DNA of 64,000 bases from an uncultured Clostridia bacterium (lineage in GTDB: Bacteria; Bacillota; Clostridia; Lachnospirales; Anaerotignaceae): the NCBI GenBank assembly GCA_937901125.1, contig CALCGT010000060.1, forward strand, positions 1 through 64,000. The letters are read 5' to 3'. A program made the position numbers and the translations under genes. This document shows, in pieces, positions 16,618-25,153 of the stretch. Positions within the stretch are counted from its first letter, which is position 1; the number at the start of each line of letters is the position of its first letter. Under the pieces are notes generated by a model that made no database searches, was not told the DNA's origin, and saw only the letters and a program-made list of their open reading frames with translations.

Positions 16618-16650
16618 AAACTCCCAATCCTTCGGATGGGAGTTTTTCTT
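16618..16650 (+). terminator. Terminator of prs
   Basis: CTCCCA-TCC-ttc-GGA-TGGGAG hairpin then TTTTTCTTTTT. Confidence 0.85.
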
Positions 16651-16670
16651 TTTATTTACTGAAAAATAAT

Positions 16671-16690
16671 ACAGTCTTGAGACTGTTTTT
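16671..16690 (+). terminator. Second terminator-like hairpin after prs
   Basis: Perfect palindrome ACAGTCT-tg-AGACTGT followed by TTTT. The rest of 16691-16815 shows no gene. Confidence 0.5.
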
Positions 16691-16815
16691 GGGGAATTAT
16701 GAGTAAAAAAAATAATATCCAAAAAGCAGAGAAGGAAGTCCTTCGGAAACTGGTGTTTTTTTATCATTCCGGGAAAAAAGGCTTCGGCAAAACTTACAAT
16801 TTTATGGGAACACGG

Positions 16816-16844
16816 TTGACAAAAACGGTGAAATAGATTATATT
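16816..16844 (+). promoter_or_regulatory. Strong promoter of the D-lactate dehydrogenase gene
   Basis: Consensus TTGACA (16816-16821), 17 bases, TATATT (16839-16844). One of only two perfect -35 boxes noticed in the window. Confidence 0.85.
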
Positions 16845-16860
16845 GTTAAAAGTAAAACAA
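16843..16860 (+). promoter_or_regulatory. Candidate Rex operator
   Basis: TTGTTAA-AAGT-AAAACAA has the 7-4-7 layout of the clostridial Rex site (TTGTTAA-N4-TTAACAA); the left half is perfect and the right half matches 5 of 7. It overlaps the -10 box and start point. Rex represses fermentative dehydrogenase genes when NADH is low, which fits the gene downstream. A match to part of a consensus in AT-rich DNA can be chance. Confidence 0.45.
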
Positions 16861-16909
16861 ACAGAGAAAGACAATATTCCTATACGCAGTCTGGGAGTTG
16901 CTCTGTTTG
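16858..16909 (+). other. Leader stem-loop of the dehydrogenase mRNA
   Basis: CAAACAGAG (16858-16866) and CTCTGTTTG (16901-16909) form a perfect 9-bp stem closing a 34-base loop at the very 5' end of the transcript. There is no T-run, so it may stabilise the mRNA. The leader is about 115 bases in all. Confidence 0.5.
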
Positions 16910-16967
16910 CTATAAAATTTTACTATCCACTTATCAAATTTTTTTAATTTTTAGGAGGAAGATACCG

Positions 16968-17948
16968 ATGAAAATTGCATTCTTTGACACAAAATCTTAC
17001 TGGGTAGACTCTTTTAAACCTGTGGTAGAAAAATACGGCTATGAAATCACATTCTTCAACGAAAGACTGACACCTGCAACAGCTCACCTGGCAGCTGGTC
17101 ACGACGCTACATGCTCTTTCGTTAACGACGAAGTTCCCGCAGAAGTTATCCGTGAACTGAAAAACTTGGGTATCAAAGTTCTGTTGCTGCGTTGCGCAGG
17201 CTTTGACAGCGTTGATCTAGGAGTTGCAAAAGAATGTGGTCTGCCTGTTCTGAGAGTACCCGCTTACTCTCCCGAATCCGTAGCTGAACAGGGTGCTGCT
17301 CTGCTGATGGCAGTTAACAGAAAACCTCACCAGTCCTACGAAAGAACAACAAAATTCAACTTCGATATCGCTGGGCTGACAGGTATCGCTCTGGTTGGCA
17401 AAACAGCTGGTATCATCGGTACAGGTAAAATCGGTCAGTGCATGATCAACATCCTGAAGGGTTTCGGCATGAACATTATCGCTTACGATGCATTCCCCAA
17501 CCCCAACCTGGGTCTGGAATATGTAACACTGGACGAACTGTATACTCGTGCTGATGTTATCTCCATCCACTGCCCTCTGATGCCCGCTACAAGACACATG
17601 ATCGACAAAGATGCTATCGCTAAGATGAAAGATGGCGTTATCTTCATCAACGTTGCTCGTGGTGGTCTGGTTGATTCCGAAGCTCTGGCTGACGCAATCG
17701 AAGCTGGCAAATTCCGTGGCGTAGGTATGGACGTTTGCGAAGTTGAACATGAATACTTCTTCGAAGACAGAAGCAACCTGGAAAAACATGACGCTACACT
17801 GTCCAGACTGCTGGCTAGCGATAAAGTAGTTATCTCCGGTCACCAGGCATTCCTGACAGAAGAAGCTCTGGGTCAGATGGCGCTGATCACAATGGAAAAT
17901 GCAAAAGCATTCCTGGAAGGTGCTGAACTGGTTAACGAAGTAAAATAA
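16968..17948 (+). CDS. D-lactate dehydrogenase / D-2-hydroxyacid dehydrogenase (NAD)
   Basis: 326 residues. Reduces pyruvate, or a related 2-keto acid, to the D-hydroxy acid with NADH. Seen: NAD loop GIIGTGKIG (148-156), catalytic R231 in NVARGGLVD, an acidic residue at 258 or 260 in DVCEVEHEYF, and H292 in SGHQAFLTEEA. AGGAGG precedes the ATG. Codon use is extremely biased (CTG, GAA, AAA, GGT), a sign of very high expression, and the promoter is the strongest in the window. It splits the usual prs-pth order. In amino-acid fermenters related enzymes reduce 2-hydroxyisocaproate-type substrates, so lactate is likely but not proven. Confidence 0.9.
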   Translation: MKIAFFDTKSYWVDSFKPVVEKYGYEITFFNERLTPATAHLAAGHDATCSFVNDEVPAEVIRELKNLGIKVLLLRCAGFDSVDLGVAKECGLPVLRVPAYSPESVAEQGAALLMAVNRKPHQSYERTTKFNFDIAGLTGIALVGKTAGIIGTGKIGQCMINILKGFGMNIIAYDAFPNPNLGLEYVTLDELYTRADVISIHCPLMPATRHMIDKDAIAKMKDGVIFINVARGGLVDSEALADAIEAGKFRGVGMDVCEVEHEYFFEDRSNLEKHDATLSRLLASDKVVISGHQAFLTEEALGQMALITMENAKAFLEGAELVNEVK

Positions 17949-17981
17949 TCTAAAAATCATCTGATTACATAGATTTTTTCA

Positions 17982-18011
17982 AGGCGGATACGAAAGTATC
18001 CGTCTTTTTTT
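17982..18011 (+). terminator. Terminator of the dehydrogenase gene
   Basis: AGGCGGATAC-gaaa-GTATCCGTCT hairpin followed by a T-run. Confidence 0.85.
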
Positions 18012-18094
18012 GCGATATAGCAGAGAAAAACTTTTTGACAGAAGAGGCTTCGTGACTGCTTTTGCGGGTGTACGAAATCTATTCTGTTGAAAAA

Positions 18095-18109
18095 ATTTGC
18101 GGAGCAAAT
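18095..18109. repeat. Triloop palindrome
   Basis: ATTTGC-gga-GCAAAT in the gap before pth; no T-run. Otherwise 18012-18149 shows nothing. Confidence 0.5.
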
Positions 18110-18149
18110 CATTCGCAAACTTTAGGCTTACGAATGGTTTTTGTAGGAG

Positions 18150-18179
18150 TTGTATTTTCTATTCAATTTGTGGTATACT
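18150..18179 (+). promoter_or_regulatory. Promoter of pth-mfd
   Basis: TTGTAT (18150-18155), 18 bases, TATACT (18174-18179). Confidence 0.6.
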
Positions 18180-18264
18180 CCTAAAAAATAAGATATTGGT
18201 TGGAGTAGCTCTAATTTAGAAAAATTAGGGCTTTCCGTTGTGTTTATAGACAGGAGGAAGAAAA

Positions 18265-18975
18265 ATGGGTCTTTTTGATCGATTTAAAAACCAAGAAAGC
18301 AAGGGACAGGAATTTTTCTGCATCGTCGGTCTGGGCAACCCCGGCAGACAATACGAAGAAACTAAGCATAATGTTGGGTTTCATGTCATCGACAAGCTGG
18401 CGGAAAAATATGATATTGAAGTAAATAAATTTAAAAACAAAGCCTTTGTGGGCGATGGCACTATCAAAGGCAAGCGGGTGCTTCTGGTAAAGCCCCAGAC
18501 ATATATGAACCTGAGCGGTGAAAGTGTGCGGGAGATCGTGAATTTCTATAAGATCCCCCAGGAACGCTTTGTGGTCATTTTTGATGATACCAGCCTGCCC
18601 TGCGGCAGTGTGCGTATCCGTGAAAAGGGCAGCCACGGCGGTCATAATGGTATCCGCAATATCATCGATCAGATGGGCACGGACGAGTTTAACCGCATCA
18701 AAGTTGGTATCGGTGAAAAGCCCAGCGGGTGGGACTTGGCGGATTATGTGTTGGCAAAATTCAACCCGGACGACCTTCCTCTGATGGAGCAGGGCATGGA
18801 TAAGGCGGTGCAGGGGGTAGAACTGATGCTTTCCCGTGGCATCAAGGAAGCGGCAAATCGCGTGAACCAGAAAGCGAAAACCGTGAAAAAGCAGAAGGAA
18901 AAGGAAGAAGTGGCCAAGGCCGAAGCAGAAAAAAAGGAAAACGAAGAGAAACCCAATGAGGTGAATGCGGAATGA
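18265..18975 (+). CDS. pth: Peptidyl-tRNA hydrolase with extra tails
   Basis: 236 residues. Frees tRNA from peptidyl-tRNA that drops off ribosomes. Seen: VGLGNPGRQYEETKHNVGF with catalytic H35, PQTYMNLSGESV, FDDTSLPCG and GSHGGHNGIRNI. Bacterial Pth is usually 185-195 residues. This one has about 15 extra N-terminal residues and a C-terminal tail of about 40 residues that is almost only Lys, Glu, Ala and Gln (from about 195), likely a charged helix. AGGAGG before the ATG. Its stop overlaps the mfd start by four bases (ATGA), so translation is coupled. Confidence 0.94.
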   Translation: MGLFDRFKNQESKGQEFFCIVGLGNPGRQYEETKHNVGFHVIDKLAEKYDIEVNKFKNKAFVGDGTIKGKRVLLVKPQTYMNLSGESVREIVNFYKIPQERFVVIFDDTSLPCGSVRIREKGSHGGHNGIRNIIDQMGTDEFNRIKVGIGEKPSGWDLADYVLAKFNPDDLPLMEQGMDKAVQGVELMLSRGIKEAANRVNQKAKTVKKQKEKEEVAKAEAEKKENEEKPNEVNAE

Positions 18976-21900
18976 AAGCCTTGACAGGACCCCTGCTGGA
19001 GCTGGGGAGCTTTCGGCAGGTTTTGGAAGGAATCGAAAAAGGAAATACCCCTGTTTTTGCCACAGGGGTCATTGATGCTGCAAAAAATCATCTGGCCTAC
19101 AGTTTGAAGGAGCAGAGCCGCCGTCCCCTGCTTTTTTTGACCTACAGCGAACTGCGGGCAAAGGAAATCTTGGAGGATTTGACCTTCTTTGAAAAGGACT
19201 GTGTCTATTATCCTGCCAAGGATATCCTCTTTTACAGTGCCGATGTCCATAGTATGGAAATGAACCGTCAGCGGTTTCTGGTGTTGGAACGTCTTTTGCG
19301 GGGGGAAACGCCTGTGATCGTAGCATCCATGGAGGCTTTGCTGGATAAGTATCCCAGGAAGGAAGTGTTTGCATCTTTTCTGCTGAAGCTGAAAGTGGGG
19401 GAGATTGCGGAGATTTCTGATCTGACGAAACGACTGGTGCTGATGGGATATGAACGGGCAGAGCTGGTGGAAAGCCCCGGACAGTTTACCCTGCGGGGGG
19501 GGATTCTGGATATCTGGTCTTTGACGGCGGAGGATGCTGTCCGCATTGAATTTTGGGATGATGAAATTGACTCTATCCGCAGTATGGATGCCCAGAGCCA
19601 GCGTTCCGTGGATAAGCTGGAGGAAACGGTTATCTTCCCCATGAGAGAGATCGTTTACGAAGAAGAACAGGCCGTGGAGGCTGCCGATAAGATCGTCAAG
19701 GAATTTGTGAAAGCCCTGAAAAACTTTGAGAAAAAAGGCGAGGAGGAAGCGGCAGAACGCCTGAGGGAGCATATTGGCGAGGATGCAGAGCAGTTGCGGG
19801 CGGAAACGACCCTGCCTGCGGTGGGCGCTTATGTGGATTATTTTTATGACGAAACCGTTAGCCTCCTCTCCTATTTGCAGGAAGATACCCTTCTGATTTT
19901 CGATGAACCGGAACGAATTCGGGAACACATGGATATCCTCATGGAGGAATATCAGGAAAGTGTGAAGGGGCGTATTGCTCAGGGCTATTTGCTGCCTGGG
20001 CAGAGCCATATGCTCTATGATTATACGGCGATCCTGCGGCAAGCAGAAGTCTTTGCCACCGTCCTTTTCGCCGGGCTGAGCCAGAGAGCGGTAGATTTCC
20101 ACCCCAAGGTGATAGCGGATTTTGCTGTCCGCTCCACCCCTTCCTTCCAGCAGCGGGCAGATCTCTTCTGCGAAGAACTGACATACCTGAAAAAAAGCGG
20201 TTTTCGCACCCTGATCTTGGCAGGTACCGGTACCAGAGCCCAACGTATGGCAAAGGAACTGGTGGAAATGGGTCTGGAAGCGGTTTATATCGAAGATTTG
20301 GAACGGGATGTGCCCAAAGGCTCTGTTTGGGTGGTGAAAGGCTCTCTTTCCAAAGGTTTCCGCTATGATTTTATTGATTTTGCTGTTTTTTGCGACAGCG
20401 AACTGTTCAGCGGAAAAGAAAAGAAGAAAAAGAAAAAACGGAAGAAAAACGGCGCAGCCATCGAAAGCTTTACCGACCTGCGGATTGGGGATTATGTGGT
20501 ACACGATAACCACGGTATCGGCGTGTTCCGTGGGCTGGAGAAAATCTCTGTGGATGGCGTCCAGAAGGATTATATGAAGATTTCCTATCGGGATGGGGGC
20601 AACCTCTTTGTGCCTGTCAACCAAATGGATATGGTACAGAAATATATCGGTACCGGCTCTGCTGCCCCGAAGCTGAACAAGCTGGGCGGGCAGGACTGGG
20701 CAAAGGCCAAGGCGAAAGCCAGAAAAGCTGTGCAGATCATGGCGGAGGATTTGGTTGCGCTGTATGCAAAACGAGCGGCGGCCCAAGGCTTCATCTACGG
20801 CCCGGATACCGTTTGGCAGCGGGAATTTGAAGAAAGCTTCCCCTATGAAGAGACAGATGACCAGCTGAACGCCATTGAAGATGTGAAAAAGGATATGGAA
20901 AGCAGCAAGGTTATGGACAGACTCATCTGCGGTGATGTTGGCTATGGCAAGACGGAGGTCGCCATCCGTGCGGCCTTCAAGGCAGCGCAGGAAGGCAAGC
21001 AGGTGGCATTTTTGGTGCCTACCACTATCCTTGCCCAGCAGCATTATAATACCTTTACCCAGAGGATGGCAGGATACCCCATCAAGATCGAGCTGCTTTC
21101 CCGTTTTCGTACGCCGAAGCAGCAAAAGGAGAGCTTGCAGAATATGGAACGGGGCTATTCCGATATCCTCATTGGTACCCATCGGATTTTGTCGAAAGAT
21201 GTGAAGTTCAATGATTTGGGATTGATCATCGTGGATGAAGAGCAGCGCTTTGGGGTGGCCCACAAGGAAAAACTGAAAGCTCTGCGGGAAAACGTGGACG
21301 TGCTGACCCTTTCCGCAACGCCCATCCCCAGAACATTGCACATGAGCCTGGCGGGTATCCGTGATATGAGTCTGCTGGAGGAACCACCTCAGGAGAGACA
21401 CCCCATCCAGACTTACGTCATGGAAAATAACCCGGAATTTATTCGGGAAGCCATCCACAGGGAGATCAGCCGGGGCGGTCAGGTTTATTATCTGTATAAC
21501 CGGGTGGAAACCATCAGTGAGGAAGCCTTTCGCATCCAGAACCTTGTGCCCGATGCCAACGTGACCTATGCCCACGGGCAGATGTCAGAACGGGAATTGG
21601 AGCGTATCATGGGGGATTTCATCAGCGGCGAGATCGATGTGCTGGTTTGCACTACCATCATCGAAACGGGCATGGATATTTCCAATGCCAATACTATCAT
21701 CATTCAGGATGCTGACCGTATGGGGCTTTCTCAGCTCTATCAGCTGCGGGGACGGGTAGGCAGAAGCAATCGCATCGCCTACGCCTATTTGATGTATAAA
21801 CGAGACAAAATGCTGAAAGAAGCGGCAGAAAAACGATTGCAGACCATTCGGGAATTTACGGAATTTGGTTCTGGCTTCAAGATCGCCATGCGAGACCTGG

Positions 21901-22478
21901 AAATTCGCGGGGCGGGCAACCTGCTAGGCGCAGAACAGCATGGACACATGGAAGCTGTTGGGTATGATATGTATTGCCGCCTGTTGGAGGAGGAAGTTCA
22001 GAACCTGAAGGGCGGCACAGCCAAGGAAGAACAGTTCGAAACTTCCATCGATCTGAATATCAGTGCCTTTATCCCCGATTTTTATATCAAAAATCAGGAA
22101 CAGCGGATGGAGCTTTACAAGAAGATCGCAGGTATCCGCACCATGGAGGAATATTACGATATGCAGGAGGAACTGGAAGATCGTTATGGCGACCTGCCCA
22201 AGAGCGTACAGCTTTTACTGGAGGTGGTTCTGGTGAAGAGCGAAGCCCATGATATGGGGATCACTTCCATCAGCCAGAAGCATGGCAATCTGCTCTTAGA
22301 ATTCCGTCCCCAGCCCAATATCGACCCTGTGAAACTGACGGAGCTGATTGCCAGAGAAAAGGGTAAGTATCTCTTTACTGCCGGTGCAACTCCCTATCTG
22401 ACCATCAAGCCCGGACGGGAGGAAGGGGATAAGCCTTTGCTGCTCATTAAAAATTTCTTTGCAGCATTAAAGGGCTAG
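18972..22478 (+). CDS. mfd: Transcription-repair coupling factor
   Basis: 1168 residues. Removes RNA polymerase stalled at lesions and recruits UvrA. N-terminal UvrB-like module (1-450), CarD/RNA-polymerase-interacting domain starting IGDYVVHDNHGIGVFRGL (about 499-516), then SF2 translocase motor with GDVGYGKTEVA (about 654) and VDEEQRFG (about 754), RGRVGRS in motif VI, and a C-terminal TRCF domain. A striking run of lysines and arginines (EKKKKKKRKKNG, about 482-493) sits in the linker before the polymerase-binding domain. Overlaps pth by four bases. Confidence 0.96.
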   Translation: MKALTGPLLELGSFRQVLEGIEKGNTPVFATGVIDAAKNHLAYSLKEQSRRPLLFLTYSELRAKEILEDLTFFEKDCVYYPAKDILFYSADVHSMEMNRQRFLVLERLLRGETPVIVASMEALLDKYPRKEVFASFLLKLKVGEIAEISDLTKRLVLMGYERAELVESPGQFTLRGGILDIWSLTAEDAVRIEFWDDEIDSIRSMDAQSQRSVDKLEETVIFPMREIVYEEEQAVEAADKIVKEFVKALKNFEKKGEEEAAERLREHIGEDAEQLRAETTLPAVGAYVDYFYDETVSLLSYLQEDTLLIFDEPERIREHMDILMEEYQESVKGRIAQGYLLPGQSHMLYDYTAILRQAEVFATVLFAGLSQRAVDFHPKVIADFAVRSTPSFQQRADLFCEELTYLKKSGFRTLILAGTGTRAQRMAKELVEMGLEAVYIEDLERDVPKGSVWVVKGSLSKGFRYDFIDFAVFCDSELFSGKEKKKKKKRKKNGAAIESFTDLRIGDYVVHDNHGIGVFRGLEKISVDGVQKDYMKISYRDGGNLFVPVNQMDMVQKYIGTGSAAPKLNKLGGQDWAKAKAKARKAVQIMAEDLVALYAKRAAAQGFIYGPDTVWQREFEESFPYEETDDQLNAIEDVKKDMESSKVMDRLICGDVGYGKTEVAIRAAFKAAQEGKQVAFLVPTTILAQQHYNTFTQRMAGYPIKIELLSRFRTPKQQKESLQNMERGYSDILIGTHRILSKDVKFNDLGLIIVDEEQRFGVAHKEKLKALRENVDVLTLSATPIPRTLHMSLAGIRDMSLLEEPPQERHPIQTYVMENNPEFIREAIHREISRGGQVYYLYNRVETISEEAFRIQNLVPDANVTYAHGQMSERELERIMGDFISGEIDVLVCTTIIETGMDISNANTIIIQDADRMGLSQLYQLRGRVGRSNRIAYAYLMYKRDKMLKEAAEKRLQTIREFTEFGSGFKIAMRDLEIRGAGNLLGAEQHGHMEAVGYDMYCRLLEEEVQNLKGGTAKEEQFETSIDLNISAFIPDFYIKNQEQRMELYKKIAGIRTMEEYYDMQEELEDRYGDLPKSVQLLLEVVLVKSEAHDMGITSISQKHGNLLLEFRPQPNIDPVKLTELIAREKGKYLFTAGATPYLTIKPGREEGDKPLLLIKNFFAALKG

Positions 22479-22505
22479 TCAGAGGTTTCTAAAGTATGAT
22501 ATAAT
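22476..22505 (+). promoter_or_regulatory. Possible promoter of the PrsA-like gene
   Basis: TAGTCA (22476-22481), 18 bases, TATAAT (22500-22505). The -35 box is poor. Confidence 0.4.
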
Positions 22506-22555
22506 CAAAGACAACCCTGTTGGGGCGAAAAAATGATGGAAAGAAGGTTTGATAG

Positions 22556-23536
22556 ATGAAAAAGAAGATAAGAAGTCTGCTTTGCCTGCTTCTGGTTGCA
22601 GTCCTCAGCCTGACAGCCTGCGGCAGCAGTACCGCAGAATTTACAGACGAAGCAGTTTTGAAGATCGACGGACAGGAAATCATGAAGTCCGAATATATGG
22701 TATATCTTTATACCACTACCCAAAGCTTTGTTGCGGCAGCGGGGGAAGATGTATGGAATATGGATTTTGATGGACAGACAGCCGATGAATTGGTGGAAGA
22801 ACGTACCATCAGCACCCTGCAAAGCGTGAAAGCTGCGGAGGAATACGCAGCAGCCAATGGCATTGCCCTGACAGAAGAACAGAAGGAAGAAGCTAAGGCG
22901 GCAGCGGAACAGTTTATTTCCACGGTGGACGAGGCTGATTTGGCCAAAATGGGCATGGATACAGAAAAACTGATCCCTTTGATGGAAGCATCCTATCTCT
23001 ATTCTCTAGTGTATGAATCCATCGCGGCGGAATGTGCCGTAGATGAAACCGATATGGCAACCTATTACGAAGAGCAGAAAGACCAGATCAAAGAGGATTA
23101 CACCACTTTGAAGCTGGCAACAATCCTGCTGGATGATGGGGAAAAAGCCGAAGAAGCAGCAGACCGCGCCAAAGCGGGGGAAGATTTTGCGGCCCTTTTC
23201 AAGGAGTATGATGTAGACCCTGCAGCCCAGAGCGGCGAAGAAAACGGCGAGACCACCATGTATCAGAGCTATATGCTGTCAAACTTTGGCCTGACAGAAC
23301 CTCTGGAGGTGGGCGAGATCGCGGGCCCCATCCAGGTGGAGGAAGGCAGATATTTCATCCTGAAGGCGCTGGAAAAAACAGTACCGACGGAGGAAGAAGT
23401 CAAACAGATGGCGGAAACAGGCTATCAGGATAAGATCCAGACAGAATACACAGAAGCCCGCATCGATGAAATGGTGAAGGCACAGAAGGTGGAAAAGATG
23501 GAATCTGTTTGGGCAACACTGGAAAAATTCCATTAA
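22556..23536 (+). CDS. PrsA/SurA-like peptidyl-prolyl isomerase lipoprotein
   Basis: 326 residues. Signal peptide with lipobox LTAC, so Cys22 should be lipid-modified and the protein displayed outside the membrane. Residues about 30-170 are the helical chaperone part typical of SurA/PrsA, followed by a parvulin (PPIC)-type segment (about 175-280: TTLKLATILLDD, AKAGEDFAALFKEYDVDP, LEVGEIAGPIQVEEGRYFI). Helps secreted proteins fold. The position after mfd is conserved in Clostridia. AAGGTTT-type weak ribosome site; the gene ends at a terminator. Confidence 0.88.
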   Translation: MKKKIRSLLCLLLVAVLSLTACGSSTAEFTDEAVLKIDGQEIMKSEYMVYLYTTTQSFVAAAGEDVWNMDFDGQTADELVEERTISTLQSVKAAEEYAAANGIALTEEQKEEAKAAAEQFISTVDEADLAKMGMDTEKLIPLMEASYLYSLVYESIAAECAVDETDMATYYEEQKDQIKEDYTTLKLATILLDDGEKAEEAADRAKAGEDFAALFKEYDVDPAAQSGEENGETTMYQSYMLSNFGLTEPLEVGEIAGPIQVEEGRYFILKALEKTVPTEEEVKQMAETGYQDKIQTEYTEARIDEMVKAQKVEKMESVWATLEKFH

Positions 23537-23542
23537 GCAGAA

Positions 23543-23574
23543 AAAGACGTTCACATTGCCGGACGTCTTTTTTT
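23543..23574 (+). terminator. Terminator of the PrsA-like gene
   Basis: AAAGACGT / ACGTCTTT stem with T-run. Confidence 0.8.
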
Positions 23575-23599
23575 ATCTATGCCTTCTGTGGCATATAGG

Positions 23600-23628
23600 T
23601 TGAAAAAAAGAGAGTTATAAGGTATGAT
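23600..23628 (+). promoter_or_regulatory. Promoter of the EFR1 gene
   Basis: TTGAAA (23600-23605), 17 bases, TATGAT (23623-23628). Confidence 0.6.
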
Positions 23629-23672
23629 GAAAAAAAGTCTTATTTTTGCATCAGGGAAAAGGAGGAGAAAGT

Positions 23673-24494
23673 ATGGAGTTGAAGAAAGTCTGGGCCATGT
23701 ATTTCAGCCCTACCGGGGGAACAGAAAAGGTAGTAAAAGGCACGGCAGAAGCCTTGGCGAAAAGGCTGGGTTTGCCCTTGGAGGTTTATGATTTTACATT
23801 GCCCGGTATCAGGGAAACAGAAGCTGTGTTTGGTGAAGGGGATATCGTTGTCTGTGGTACACCTGTTATTGCGGGGCGTGTGCCCAATGTATTGCTGCCT
23901 TATTTGACAGGAAAGGTAAAGGGCAATGGTGCCCTGGCGGTGCCTATGGTTTCCTTTGGCAACCGCAATTTTGATGATGCTTTGATCGAACTGCGGAATA
24001 TTCTGAAAGATGATGGTTTCAAAACTGCGGCAGGCGGTGCTTTCGTCAGTGAACATTCTTTCTCCAAAACCTTGGCAGCAGGCAGACCTGATGAAAAGGA
24101 TATGGCTATCGTGAAGGAATTTGGCGAAGCCGTCGCGGAAAAGCTGCAGAGCGGCTGGGAATATAACGGGCCTGCCTATGTGAAGGGCTGTGACCCCATC
24201 CGTCCTTATTTCAAACCACAGGATCGGAATGGCGAACATATCGATATCCGCAAAGTAAAACCCAAGGTAAGCGATGCTTGCTGCGGCTGCGGCCTTTGCG
24301 CCGAAGTCTGCCCTATGGGCTCTATCAGCAGAGAAAATGTCAAAGAATATGTGGGCATCTGCATCAAATGCTGCGCCTGTGTGAAGAAATGTCCTACAGG
24401 GGCAAGATATTACGATGACCCCGGTTATATTTATCATAAGGAAGAACTGGAAGAACTCTACGCAAGAAGAGCCCAACCGGAATGGTTTGTATAA
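23673..24494 (+). CDS. EFR1-type flavodoxin/ferredoxin protein
   Basis: 273 residues from the ATG at 23673 (AGGAGG; an ATG 27 bases upstream has none). An N-terminal flavodoxin-like domain with an FMN phosphate loop SPTGGTEKV (about 11-19) is followed by two [4Fe-4S] motifs, CCGCGLCAEVCP and CIKCCACVKKCP, near the C terminus. It should shuttle single electrons between ferredoxin-like partners. Widespread in Clostridia; the partner is unknown. Single-gene unit with its own promoter. Confidence 0.88.
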   Translation: MELKKVWAMYFSPTGGTEKVVKGTAEALAKRLGLPLEVYDFTLPGIRETEAVFGEGDIVVCGTPVIAGRVPNVLLPYLTGKVKGNGALAVPMVSFGNRNFDDALIELRNILKDDGFKTAAGGAFVSEHSFSKTLAAGRPDEKDMAIVKEFGEAVAEKLQSGWEYNGPAYVKGCDPIRPYFKPQDRNGEHIDIRKVKPKVSDACCGCGLCAEVCPMGSISRENVKEYVGICIKCCACVKKCPTGARYYDDPGYIYHKEELEELYARRAQPEWFV

Positions 24495-24533
24495 AAAGAA
24501 AGTGCACCTGCCTAAGGGGTAACGGACAGTTGC

Positions 24534-24562
24534 TTGCCGAAACAGATATCATGACCTATACT
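24534..24562 (+). promoter_or_regulatory. Promoter of the Xre/zinc-ribbon gene
   Basis: TTGCCG (24534-24539), 17 bases, TATACT (24557-24562); the ATG follows 20 bases later. Confidence 0.6.
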
Positions 24563-24581
24563 GAAAGCAGGAGGCGATGAT

Positions 24582-25019
24582 ATGGAAACAAAGGAAATTT
24601 TACTGGAACTCAGAAAAAAACAAAACCTTTCTCAGCAGGAGATGGCAGAAAAATGTCTGGTGACCAGACAGGCAGTTTCCCGCTGGGAATGTGGTGAGAC
24701 GATACCCAATACGGAGACGCTGAAATTGATCTCCAAGGAATTTAACATCTCCATCAATACCCTTTTGGGCGCACCCCAGAATCTAATCTGCCAAAGCTGC
24801 GGTATGCCCTTGACAGATGACAGCCTTATCAGCAAGGAGACCGATGGTTCCTTCAATGAGAAATACTGCAAGTGGTGCTATGCTGATGGTGATTTTGTCC
24901 ATGTATGCACCATGGAGGAAATGGTTGAGGAATGTATTCCCCATATGGCTTGGGAGGATGAAAATGCCGCAAGGGCATTTATGCAGAATCTGCTGCCCCA
25001 GCTGGAACGGTGGAAATAA
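24582..25019 (+). CDS. Xre-type HTH protein with C-terminal zinc ribbon
   Basis: 145 residues. HTH at about 5-60 (LSQQEMAEKCLVTRQAVSRWE), then a zinc ribbon CQSCGMPL ... YCKWCYADG (about 70-105) and a helical tail (MVEECIPHMAWEDENAARAF). The ribbon type is that of short putative zinc-ribbon proteins often found alone; here it is joined to a DNA-binding domain. It could sense metal or thiol state and control nearby genes or itself. AGGAGG-like GGAGGCG before the ATG. Flanked by its own promoter and terminator. Confidence 0.82.
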   Translation: METKEILLELRKKQNLSQQEMAEKCLVTRQAVSRWECGETIPNTETLKLISKEFNISINTLLGAPQNLICQSCGMPLTDDSLISKETDGSFNEKYCKWCYADGDFVHVCTMEEMVEECIPHMAWEDENAARAFMQNLLPQLERWK

Positions 25020-25031
25020 GAAATGAGAATA

Positions 25032-25062
25032 AAAAACGCAAAGAGACTTCTTTGCGTTTTTT
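25032..25062 (+). terminator. Terminator of the Xre/zinc-ribbon gene
   Basis: AAAACGCAAAG / CTTTGCGTTTT hairpin with T-run. Confidence 0.85.
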
Positions 25063-25076
25063 ATTGTGTAAAAATT

Positions 25077-25099
25077 GGGAACGGTTGTTCCCTTTTTTT
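25077..25099 (+). terminator. Second small terminator-like hairpin
   Basis: GGGAAC-ggtt-GTTCCC followed by seven Ts, just upstream of the recD2 -10-like TATACT; may also act as an operator. Confidence 0.55.
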
Positions 25100-25153
25100 A
25101 TTTCCTATGCTATACTAAAGGAACAAGAAAAGGCTGCGAAAGGAGGTGAAGGC

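Noticed and set aside
18744..21575. 943-codon open frame antisense to mfd
   Set aside because: It lies wholly opposite mfd, has no ribosome site at its start, and its Cys/His/Phe/Gln-rich sequence is what a strongly codon-biased sense gene gives on the opposite strand.
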